Below are positions 37,371 through 47,293 of a stretch of DNA of 64,000 nucleotides, one piece after another. Position 1 is the first letter of the stretch; each line of letters opens with the position of its first letter. Location of the stretch: assembly GCF_029227915.1 (NCBI RefSeq), contig NC_079875.1:17539001-17603000 (forward strand). Direction: 5' to 3'. Position numbers and translations under genes: made by a program. The notes under the pieces are model-generated. The model ran no database searches. It saw only the letters and a list, made by a program, of their open reading frames with translations, and was not told the origin of the DNA. This stretch comes from Hydractinia symbiolongicarpus. Its lineage: Eukaryota; Cnidaria; Hydrozoa; Anthoathecata; Hydractiniidae.

Positions 37371-38822
37371 TCACTTGCTAGACATGGCTCTACTGCAGCG
37401 TTTTTGGAATTGCTTTTTCGCAGTTTCCAACATTTTTCGTGTAGTATAAAACAAAAGTGCTCCAAGCATATATAAATATTCCCAAAATGTGATAAAAGAA
37501 ATTCCAGTGAGCAAACTACATAGCCCACCGATTTCTCCAGAAAAATGTTCAAATTTATAGGCAGGTTGTTCTTCCCATACTTCTGTTCTTAGCTCTCTAA
37601 AAAATAATTTAATTTCAACAGCTCCTGAATTTTTTATTGAACTTGGTGTTATAGGTCGGCTGGATACTTGTTGTTCAAAAATCGTCTCATGGCATGGTAA
37701 AGGGCATTTTGATATGTATTTACCTAAAAACGTCGGCTTAAAAGTGCAACTGACATTTATTCCACATAGTAATCTTTCATCAATTATATTAGCAATAGAT
37801 GCAACGTTGGTGCATTTGCACATCTCTATACCCTCCTTGAACATTTCTGTCAACCTACACAAACGTTGACTTACTTTATGGCAAGAAATATTAGGAAAAT
37901 AACGCTGTAATGAATTTTTAATCCAGTTATTTCCCATGCAAGTGTTATTACCAAAGCGATCAATCCTTTTTAGTATTTTTTTTCTTAAACCGACGTTGTA
38001 GGAATAACCGGCAAGCAAACTATCACCGTCATATTCGGGGAAAAATATATAAGTGCTATCCTGAATGAAAATGTCAACACCAGGATATGATGTAAAATCT
38101 TTTAAACTAGAATTGCCATTGGAAGATAGATCTATCTTTATCGTAATTCCATCAAAGGTACCTATATCAATAACTCTAAAATTTTGCCCATTTAGATTCA
38201 TATTCATGCAGTTGCCACGAGCTAAGCTCCATTTGATCGTCATAGAAGAGGAACAATCGACTTTGTAGTATTTGTAAAAACATTTAATGTCCAAAGTGTT
38301 TTTAAGGTATTTTGATCGCACTGCTGCAATACCGTATTTAATGACCATCGAATAATGCAATATTCTAAATCGATCTTCAGTGTGTAAGGCTTCAAAAGAC
38401 AACCTTGTGTCATTTAAATGCAACTCTCTGAAAGCTTCCATGCCTTTTTTTATGAACTCATTTTTTAACTCCTCTTTTACTGGGTGCAAATTACATATCA
38501 AAATGCCAGGGTAATTCATGTATTCGTTTTCTTCAAAGTAAACTTTGGTCGTGACTGGCTTGCTGAGATACAGTTTGAATAATGATCTTCCCTCAAAATA
38601 TAAACATATGTGAGAAGATAAAAGTAGGATTCCCCAAAACAATTTTGTTGATGTACGAGTACCCAAATTAATCCGAGCAAACCCATGCGCATTCGTGTTA
38701 CAGGCAAAGTCTGATAATAACACTTTTATATTTGATTTGTGTTTCTTGCTATCTTTTTCGTTTGGTTTCGTTTGGACGCTTTTGTAGTAAGAATCTGAGT
38801 CAGGTTTTGTCACCGAACCCAT
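37371..38822 (-). CDS. Diverged DEG/ENaC-family channel subunit (fifth copy)
   Basis: The 483-codon intact frame lies in the same orientation as the array copies and just beyond the array edge. It keeps His-Gly (46-47), TM1 (about 61-80), the pre-TM2 Cys cluster and TM2 with the G-I-S filter at 440-442. Its N-terminus is longer and Lys-rich, and its cytoplasmic C-terminus differs completely from the array copies. Most of the protein is clearly diverged, but residues of about 367-431 are almost identical to the array at both DNA and protein level (see the separate tract). It probably represents the older paralogue beside which the 10-kb unit was amplified. Ligand and permeation are unknown. 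Confidence 0.92.
   Translation of the reverse strand: MGSVTKPDSDSYYKSVQTKPNEKDSKKHKSNIKVLLSDFACNTNAHGFARINLGTRTSTKLFWGILLLSSHICLYFEGRSLFKLYLSKPVTTKVYFEENEYMNYPGILICNLHPVKEELKNEFIKKGMEAFRELHLNDTRLSFEALHTEDRFRILHYSMVIKYGIAAVRSKYLKNTLDIKCFYKYYKVDCSSSMTIKWSLARGNCMNMNLNGQNFRVIDIGTFDGITIKIDLSSNGNSSLKDFTSYPGVDIFIQDSTYIFFPEYDGDSLLAGYSYNVGLRKKILKRIDRFGNNTCMGNNWIKNSLQRYFPNISCHKVSQRLCRLTEMFKEGIEMCKCTNVASIANIIDERLLCGINVSCTFKPTFLGKYISKCPLPCHETIFEQQVSSRPITPSSIKNSGAVEIKLFFRELRTEVWEEQPAYKFEHFSGEIGGLCSLLTGISFITFWEYLYMLGALLFYTTRKMLETAKKQFQKRCSRAMSSK
37531..37725. other. Gene-conversion tract from the array into the fifth channel gene
   Basis: Across about 195 bp the fifth gene matches the array copies with only one to a few mismatches, silent sites included. 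Sequence on both sides differs every few bases. The left part matches copies 2 and 3 (Phe-Glu-His-Phe), while the Ile-Phe-Glu at the right part matches copy 1. The tract is therefore either mosaic or derived from a copy outside the window. Confidence 0.75.
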
Positions 38823-39397
38823 ACTTTATTCACGAGACCTTCTGAAAAAGATATTTATAATATTTTTTATATATTATTTTTTCATTTTTCTTTTTGATCA
38901 GCTGCGCTACGTTCGACAAAGTTTTTTTTTAAATTCAATTTTTTTTTAATTTCCTCATCCATTGAAGTTTTTGCTGTTGTTCTTGTTGTTATAAGAAAAA
39001 GTTCTTTTATTTTAATTTCTGTTTCGTTTTATTTTATTTTAATTTTGGCTGATCCTTTTTAAAAAAAATAATTTTTCTTTTTTGTCTTGCTTGAATGGTT
39101 ATAGTTGGTTTAATGGCGAGCACGTGAAACTTTTCTTTTTTTATTTTCTGTGTTTCCCAAGACACAGTTTCTATAGTTCCCAGCGGTAATTATCCTATTT
39201 GGCATTCTAAAAACACCACCCTTTCGTTGTCAAACTATTGAAAATTGACATAAAATGTTAATTTTAATTTCACCTAGCTACCTTACTACATTTATCAAGA
39301 AAATTATATTAAAACCATTTTTTGCAGCTAACTAGTATTTGGTCACTTTCATTTTTTAATGGAGTTAGCTACATCCCAAGTTGTAGCTTATGAAAAA
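38823..39397. other. Homopolymer-rich spacer
   Basis: This is T-rich DNA with many A/T runs immediately upstream of the fifth channel gene, so it probably includes that gene's promoter. No feature can be singled out. Confidence 0.5.
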
Positions 39398-42180
39398 TCA
39401 TATTTGTGAGGCTAACACAAAAAGAAATAATAACAATGGTTTGGATAAAAAGCACTTATATAAAACTAAAGAAGAAAACCTATTGGTTTGAACACACAAT
39501 CCAATCTTTTCTCGGCTAGCAGGACCTTCTCGAATGGGTCGAGCACCACGATGTAAATTGATAGCACTTTGGGCTTCTATGGGTAGTAGATCAACCGAAA
39601 TATAGTCATGAAAATCTGTCGATGCAAGAAAAAGAACTTGTACTGGAATATAAAATATACGTCATAAGATAAACAATTATTAATACACTATAATAAATAC
39701 AGCATTTTTTCTCATTGTCACTCTATGTTATATTAAAAATAAATGAGCAGCAAAAACTTCTGTTCATTCAATGCATTCTTGCATTGGGCATTATGGCCTA
39801 AATTTTTGAAATTTGTGTGGTGAAAAGGTAAACAATTTTTAAAATAATCAAATGGCTTATAAAACGACAGAAGTTTAATTCTAAATTTATATTTGTAAAG
39901 GTCACACCCGTTCAACATCATTGTATAGGAACTACCAAGCATTATTTTAATGGATTTATAGGTATTTAAGAAAATATAAACAGCAGATCACCAGATTAAT
40001 AAAATCTAGTTAAAAAAAGTTAATAAGAAATTTACAGTCAAATTGGCGAAACTTGCATTACTAAACAAGAAAAAAGTTAAAACCAATTTCATTATTATAA
40101 TAAAAAAATGATCTATAAGTAAGGAATTTACGCTACATGATCCTGCGTTTAGAAAAAGAAATTTCCTAGTCGGATTGTCAGGTGGAACAAATTTCGGTTG
40201 AAAGAAAGCACGAACGTTTTACGGTCAAACTCTCACAAAAGAAGTTTTGATTAAACAAGAACTACAAGTATTTGAATTAAAGTTAAAGTAGCAAGAGCTT
40301 GCCTACGCAATACGACAGGTTTGAAGTTAGAAAACAAAGAATCTGTGAAAAATCCAACCCCTATTTTTAAAGAGGTGACAGGCGTGTTTTACCTGAATTC
40401 ATATTAGCTTTTTTGAAAATACAAACTTGTAATAGGTTTAAAAAGTATCACGTGACATTTTCTGACCCGGAGAATGCCCAAGCAAGCGCACAAAAGCAGA
40501 TGTAAACCAATACTTGTTTATAGCTATATACAATGTAAAAAATGGCTATATATATATTGTATGTTTTCAATACTTTAAAATTTAGCTAAATAAATCAGCA
40601 GGATGGCCTGATGTTATTTCAACTTCGCATCGTATTTCCAAATGTATCAAGAGACAATGAATACACGTTGCAACATTTTTCTTCTTGTGTATAAACAAAC
40701 GACCCGCTGAAGGGTTATGTAATGTTTTTATGTTAAAATCCAGTGAAATACACATCCCGCATTGACATCAAAGGGGTTCCGGAGGAAAAGAAATTTGAAT
40801 AGAATTTTAATGCGCATTGAGTTTAATCTGCGTCTCCATTTCTACTTCTATGATTGAAACAAGGTTTTGTCAACATTCTGGGTACAGGGAATATAATCAA
40901 ACCAAAAAACACAAACTTGACTAGAAGCTCTAAAGCAGCTAGCTAGTTAATAAGCTCTTAGGAAACATTATTGGAATCTGCGAAAAAAAAGTTATGTTGG
41001 TCATGCAACAACAGCGACAGGAATGTGGAAAGGATCTGGGACTTTATTGTAATGTTGCCCACACACACCTATACGCAGTAAGCTAACTAATTAGGCAATT
41101 CTCTAATTTAAGATTAGACAAAGCAATAAGATCTCAGTCCATCCCCTTTTGATTGGCAAGCACTAAATCTATGATTTTACCTGCTTGAATATAAGGCTAG
41201 GCTCTGTAGTGGCTATGTACACAATTTAGGAAAGGCATTTGTTTTTTTTCACTTATTTAAGTGATTTTCTGAAGTAGGTGATTCGAGCCACGTAGACTTC
41301 AAAAATGGTGAAAAGCAAATGTGTAATTTATCAAATTAGGATTCCATGATTTTGGATTTGTTAGCTTAATTAGGCATTCGTCATCCAAATTAGGCTAGAA
41401 CATTCTACTAATACACCCAATCATAGTGCCGTGTTTGTCCTGTGTGCGCATCATATAACATTACATAATGCTATCCCAAAAAGATGCGTGCGCAGAAATG
41501 AAGTTAACGAAAACATTAGTGCAGAAAAAAACAAGGCTAGCAAAGCGAAAAAAGAAAAGATCGACTAACTGCTGTGTTATAGGTGCATGAACAGCCAATA
41601 TCCCTTAGAAAAATGAAAAGAGACTGAATATTCAATTCACGAGGGTTCATGTCCTCATTCGTGCTCGTGCAAATCACCGTTCGTTAGGGGCACATATTAT
41701 GGTTCAAATTATAGAGTTAAAAGATTGCTTTCTTAAAGCATAGATTAGATGCCTACTTTGCGTAATCCGTTTCTGAAAATTACTTTGCTAAACAAGCATA
41801 AAAGTGACAACAAAGGTTGCGCATAGATGAAGAAATCAAGCTTTGGATGCATGTTTTATTTGTATGAATGTTAAAGTAAAATTGTGCAAGTATAGCATGG
41901 TTAAACATATTGTGAATAAACGATGAAACCTGAATTTCCCCCACGTTTTTATTGTTTGCTTACTTTGAACGTTTTCCTCCGTCTCTGCTTGGTTTGTTAA
42001 CATTTTTACCTCCATTTTTGCGCGCGCATCGGGCATTACGTAATCACTCAGATGCGCGCGCAAGTAAGTATCGGGATTGTAATTCCATGTATTAGGAGTA
42101 GTACATCTAATTACCAGTGTTCGGTTTAAATTATTTAGCCCCTCGATATCAGTGGGTTCAACCAACCAGACGCCCTGCAT
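39398..42180 (-). CDS. Tentative two-exon gene of unknown function
   Basis: Exon 1 would be 42180-41964 (ATG start, donor GTAAGC, one base left over). Exon 2 would be 39642-39398 (acceptor after TATATTCCAG, stop TGA). The leftover base fits the frame of exon 2, which stays open for 81 codons, so the joined model has 153 residues. Neither exon resembles a family I recognise. Exon 1 holds a GC-rich inverted repeat that would have to be translated. Support is only the open frames, the splice-site quality and one matching phase (a one-in-three chance), so this may be spurious. Confidence 0.25.
39643..41963. other. AT-rich stretch (intron of the tentative gene, or intergenic)
   Basis: No other reading frame is convincing. 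A 69-codon minus frame at 39733-39942 has no visible features. A loose inverted repeat (GTGCGCATC near 41445, GATGCGTGCGC near 41481) flanks ATTACATAATG and resembles the perfect one at 42018-42063. Confidence 0.4.
42018..42063. repeat. Perfect 13-bp GC-rich inverted repeat with palindromic loop
   Basis: Arms TTGCGCGCGCATC (42018-42030) and its exact complement (42051-42063) flank a 20-bp spacer that itself contains the palindrome ATTACGTAAT (42035-42044). The alternating GC arms stand out in this AT-rich region. It could be a hairpin, a binding site for a dimeric protein, or a Z-DNA-prone block. Confidence 0.8.
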
Positions 42181-45100
42181 GTGTTTTGTGTTTGTGTACT
42201 GATTGTTCTTATTTTATTACCTTTTACATTATAACCAGCTATAGCTGGTTAACTCAAAAAGTCACCAACATCTAGCTAACTAGCTACGGCAGAGCTAAGA
42301 AGGCTAGTGGATTAGTTCACAAATAGTCAAAAAATACAAAAACCTTTTACTCGTTTAACAAGATATATGTCAACAATATTTATTTGGTAACTAGCTCTGC
42401 GTAAAAATATAAATAGAGTATATTTTCACCTGTTTTGTCTTTCCAACTTTCTTCAAGTTTTTTTGTTCATTTCGAATAAAACCTGGCCTCGCAGTAAACG
42501 ATGTATAGCCAGTCAGTGCAAATAAGAAGTTTCGGGGCAGTTAGTTCAGGGAAATAAAAACTAAGCCTAAACTTCACGTATAAACGCATCAGAGCTGGCT
42601 CCGCGTAAAAGATTCACCAATGTGTTCATTTTTTATCCGGAGACAAAGAAAGGCTAAACCAAAGACACTGCAGATTGTGTGAATAAAAAGAATAGAAGTT
42701 AACAAGACTCACGAGCTAGTTGGCTTTAGGATGCTCCCTTAAAATCCATGCTTGTAGTCAAAATCTTAAAATTGGTTTGTTTAAGATGTATATATAGCAA
42801 GTCCAACAAGATCTTTATCTTTACCCATTTCCTGGTGGGTCATTTAGGGGCTCCTCAATACTGGGGAGGGGATTCGACTCCCTGTGTAATTTCTACAATT
42901 GTTGTCCGTTGGAATAGAAACTTACCAAGTGTTGTCTAGGTATTATTAAAGAAATTAGTGGAAAATTGCTTTTTGATGACGTCATCAAATTCGGTTAAAA
43001 AGAGCACTAATTTTGAGTTTTGTTAATTGTTGTATAATTGTAATGAATTTAGTAAATACAATAATAGAAACACAAAATAATATAACAAAAACTAAGAAGT
43101 GACATGTAGCTTTTAAAATTGTAAAAACGAATTTTACTCCACATAATATTACAAATGTGAAAAAATTTGAGAAGACAAAAACATCAACAAAAAAAAAAGC
43201 TACCAAGCTCAGCGCCGCAGTTTCTATAATGACCAAGTCACGATGACTTAGATTGTTTCATAATTCTTCGTCTGCATGTCCAACACGCAAAAAATTTACT
43301 GATTAAATTTTTGAAAAATCTAGCCTTGTGGTTAGTCAACAAAGCCGGGAAAAATCGTGTTTTGTGGGGATTCTGAAATAAAGGCTGTAGCCTAGCCCTT
43401 TTAAGCGAAATACCACCATAGTTCAATAGATATGGCAAGTTGTATTACAGTGGGCGGTAATTTTTTACCAGCCACTGTAATACTATGTTAAAAATTTAGG
43501 AGGTATTTCAAAGAAATCAAGTAGCAAAACTTTAGGTTCGTCTTATAGAATTAAAAAATGTTACTTAACTAATTAATAAGACGGCGCGAAAAAAACAATC
43601 TAAAAAAATTTTGGTCCAATAAAAATTCTAGCCTTCATGACCATGAAGGCAAGGAGCTTTCTCGTTTTAAGCAATTTTTAACTTTTGCTTTTATAACACG
43701 TGGCCAATACATTCCAAAGAAGGTTTGTTGTTGTTTTCATTTTTTTTTGTTTTACTAATCTCCTTCTGTTTTTGTTTTAAAACTAAATAAATAAATAATT
43801 CCAAAAATGGGAGGTTACGTTGCTGTAAACCAATTGTCTAACCTATTGATAGAATTTTTAATGAAAATGTTTTATTTACGAAGTGATAAGATAGGTAGAT
43901 ATAATTAAAGAAACGCATACAAATACTTTTAATTATTGATCACCATAAGATCGCACTCACGTATCAAAAGATAATAGAACTCTAACTCTCTCTGGATAAA
44001 TTCTCTTTCTTTGACAAGAACTTCCGCAATAAACCTTCTGTTATATTGACGAACGATATAAGATACAACACGAACAACTGACTTGGTTTAATGTTTTCGG
44101 GCTTTCTAACCAAATCATTTTAATGAACAATGCACCACACCCATTTTGCATATTTAGGAGAGATTTTTTCTCTAGAATAAAACAAAACTTCTGTAATATG
44201 ATTGGTTGAGAATATATTGAGGTGCAGACTCTTTGTTTGTTAAGCAGGGATGTTAATGTTATCAAAACCAAAATAAGAGTTGGTAGAATAACCAGACAAC
44301 AATAATGTTATTTTGTCTTTCCATTTAGTTCTAAAAAAAATCAGACACATATTGAATTCAATATGAACTCAGCAATATTTGCACCTTTTTGAAATTTCCC
44401 GCTCTTGTAACAAGTATGAACATCGCTACAATTTCATAAAAATATTTTATTCAGTTTTAAGATATTAAAACCGCGATCTAAAGTATCTAGAGTATCTTTG
44501 TTGCAGAATCTAAAAAGGAAACTTAGAAAGCTGAGTTAGTAGCTAACAAGATGTTTCTAAAGCATCAGATATATATCAGACAAAGCCCACTAAGTCTTGC
44601 ATTTGCAGAAACATAATTCTATGTCTGATCTCAGGTTTTTGTCACTAAAGATGTTACGCCTTTTTATAGCTTCGTAGTTGCTCTTTTGAGTTTGTACTGC
44701 CTTCAAATATCTTGATTTTTTGTCAATATTTATATTACTATTCAAGGTTTTAAAAGCTTTTTTCATTTTTTCCACAATCGGTGAAAGTACTCTGTAAGTT
44801 TAAGTAACCATAGCCATGAATCCGACCACAAACCAACAGTCTCTGATCGAGGCTCTGATTTACACTTTATTTCCTTTTTATCTAGAACAGTATCCAATTG
44901 CTTCGCAAAAAGTTTGCATAATCCTCAAGAATTTAACAAGTTCCACACAAAATACCTTTCCATGAAATAAATTCGATAAAGAAATCTACGCATGCTTAAA
45001 AGTTTTTTCGTCCTTTGTCGTGAAAAATTTGTTTTGAAGTAGGAAACAGCCTGATTTCAAGAAGAAATGATACAATATAGAGACAGGAGAGAAACATTGA

Positions 45101-46378
45101 CAAAGAATAAGCATGGCTAGGAGATTATGCAGATACAGTTTCTAAGCGAAAGAAAATGGTTTTGCTTCTTAGGTGCTTATGGGCGAGTTACTAAACGTTT
45201 TTTGAGAAATTTTACATTTGTTGGTGCGTTGTGAAAATACTTTAAAAATTAAAATAAAGGATTGATTTTCTGGAACATCTTTGGCGTAAAATACGTCACT
45301 TCTCAAAAAATATATTTTATTTTCACAAGTTTATCTAAAAAATATATTACAAGGTTGCGTTTTCACACTTTTTCCTGATTTTTGTATTATTATTTAATTT
45401 TTTTACAAGCGAAGAGTAAATTTGAAAACTTTAAAAAGCTGACGGAACTTTTTTATAATGAAAATAATAAAACGGATTTTCACTTCTACTTTCATTTTTT
45501 TCTGTTTCGTAAACATCTTGTAAGCATAACTGACGTATGATCTGTTATTAACAAAAAGGGACAACAGAAGATTGTATTTCTGCACCCAAATTTTGAAGCC
45601 ACGCTAAGTCTGTACAGTGCAACCTCTGAGAAAACATCTTCTAAAGCAAACGCTTGTAAAAAGAGAGAATATTAAGATTGAAATTGACTTCCAAAAAAGA
45701 GACATTTCGTCCTTATATACATTAGGTTGTCATGTTCTCTTTCAGGGGGGGAGAAGGCACCTAGAGCACCTACTTTCAATAACTAACCTAACCTATATTG
45801 GTTCAGACGGAAAAATATGCATTTTTGACTACTAAGAATTCAAATCTGTTGCGTTCTTTGATTGGTTATGTATTCCACTGGGTCATGATCTCTGGTTATT
45901 TGCATAACACTAAAATTAAAAAGCAAACAAAAAGAAGAAAGCCTTTTCTCAACAAGAAACAGCCAAAAATTACAACCTCGCATTCTGGACTGAAAAAACA
46001 ATACTTTCTTAGACATTTCTTAAATACTTCCTTCTTGCCTAGACCTACTTCCATATTAGCAGCTTTTTTTTAGAACCGCAAAAATATCCTTTTTGGCAAT
46101 TCGTAATAATCAATATTTCTCGTGTGAATCCTCATCAAACAGGTCATGTTTACTTGTTTACTTCAGACTTTACTATGGTGGTTTGTACTGCGTACCTGTA
46201 ATAATTACGCTATGTACGATCGACCACTTCCAAACATCTCCGAACACTAACACATATAAAAAAATAATTAAAAAAAAGACATGTCGTCAATTTCATACAT
46301 ATTTCCCGCCTTTAATAATTGTAATTACACACGACTTCAAAACATTGTTATATATTACTAATTTACTTCAAGACATTA
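42181..46378. other. Non-coding AT-rich region
   Basis: Short frames here show no family features. At 42868-42882 a GGGATTCGACTCCC block resembles a tRNA B-box and sits about 45 bp after a weak A-box-like stretch (42833-42852), perhaps an old tRNA-derived fragment. GATGACGTCATC at 42976-42987 is a CRE-like palindrome. A 9-bp hairpin lies at 43631-43650. The end of the region (45617-46378) is probably the 3' flank of the receptor gene. Confidence 0.5.
43442..43483. repeat. 19-bp imperfect inverted repeat (hairpin)
   Basis: Arms 43442-43460 and 43465-43483 match at 17 of 19 positions around a four-T loop. The element could be a solo transposon end pair (short MITE) or a local hairpin. No target duplication is evident. 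Confidence 0.6.
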
Positions 46379-47293
46379 TCACTTCATCAACCATTTCATT
46401 TTATTTCGTACTATAAGTCTTAATAACGTATTCCTCACGGCTGGTGAAAGAAATATATATATCATAGCGTCTGAAATGAAACCAAAGCAATACATAAATC
46501 CAATAATTTCGTGCCAAGTTTCCTCAGGAACTTTGTTAAGCACATAATGGTAAAAATAAATTTGATCAGGCACCGTGATAAATATCAGATATGTAGCAAT
46601 AATCCAGGAGGGAATAAATAACACATTTATTGTCGTTTTCGCTCTGATAGCTTTCCTTTTGCTTCCCCTAGGCGTGTATTTTGATTCTCCGTTCAACGGA
46701 GAAGTCACTGGAGAGGACGCTTCTGTGGATGGTGTGGACCGCTGGCGTTGCATCTTCATATGCTGTAACGTTTTAAATAAATATCCGTATGAAAGAAATG
46801 CAATTAATATGAAGGTCACGTCAAATGGAGTGAAAAAGTATACTGTTGTTAATTCTGAAACCTTCTCGGCATTATTCGGCATTGTGATTAGAGAGATTAC
46901 TCCAAATAGTATATTTATAATCCAAGAGATACCAATGGAGTATTTTGTGCGCTGTTCAGTCCAATACGTGGCATATTGTATGTTAAGAAAGAACTCAAAA
47001 AACCGATCTACTGTAAGAAGAATCATAGCCAGGTAGTACCCAAGAGACAAACCAGTCCATTGAAATATCAATATATAAGTGAAAACATTATCTGCTCCTG
47101 TCAGTTGACATATCCTTCGTACACCGTCAAAAACACACAAAAGAATCTCCGATAAACTAAAATTCATTAAATGTAAGCGCTGACCACGACTGAACTTCGA
47201 CGATCTCGTTTTGTATAGCAAGTAGAATCCAAACGTGTGGAAAGCTGCAGCGAAAAATCGACATACAGTCAACGCAATTATGGAACCTATCAT
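46379..47293 (-). CDS. Rhodopsin-like (class A) G-protein-coupled receptor, divergent
   Basis: The single-exon frame of 304 codons has seven hydrophobic segments at about residues 3-26, 41-62, 71-95, 117-137, 150-173, 222-243 and 262-283. Asp-Arg-Phe at 96-98 occupies the DRY position at the end of TM3. Ser-Asp-Ala-Met-Ile-Tyr (274-279) stands where NPxxY normally lies in TM7, and Ile-Pro-Ser-Trp in TM6 replaces the usual CWxP. The third intracellular loop (about 176-220) is basic and Ser/Thr-rich. No Cys is at the TM3 start or in loop 2, so the common disulphide is missing. The N-terminus is almost absent. The start is fixed by an in-frame TAA directly upstream (47297-47299). The protein is probably a plasma-membrane receptor; the ligand cannot be inferred. 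Confidence 0.82.
   Translation of the reverse strand: MIGSIIALTVCRFFAAAFHTFGFYLLYKTRSSKFSRGQRLHLMNFSLSEILLCVFDGVRRICQLTGADNVFTYILIFQWTGLSLGYYLAMILLTVDRFFEFFLNIQYATYWTEQRTKYSIGISWIINILFGVISLITMPNNAEKVSELTTVYFFTPFDVTFILIAFLSYGYLFKTLQHMKMQRQRSTPSTEASSPVTSPLNGESKYTPRGSKRKAIRAKTTINVLFIPSWIIATYLIFITVPDQIYFYHYVLNKVPEETWHEIIGFMYCFGFISDAMIYIFLSPAVRNTLLRLIVRNKMKWLMK

Noticed and set aside
46575-47036. 153-codon plus-strand frame
   Set aside because: It is antisense to the receptor gene, which has clear membrane segments and a defined start.
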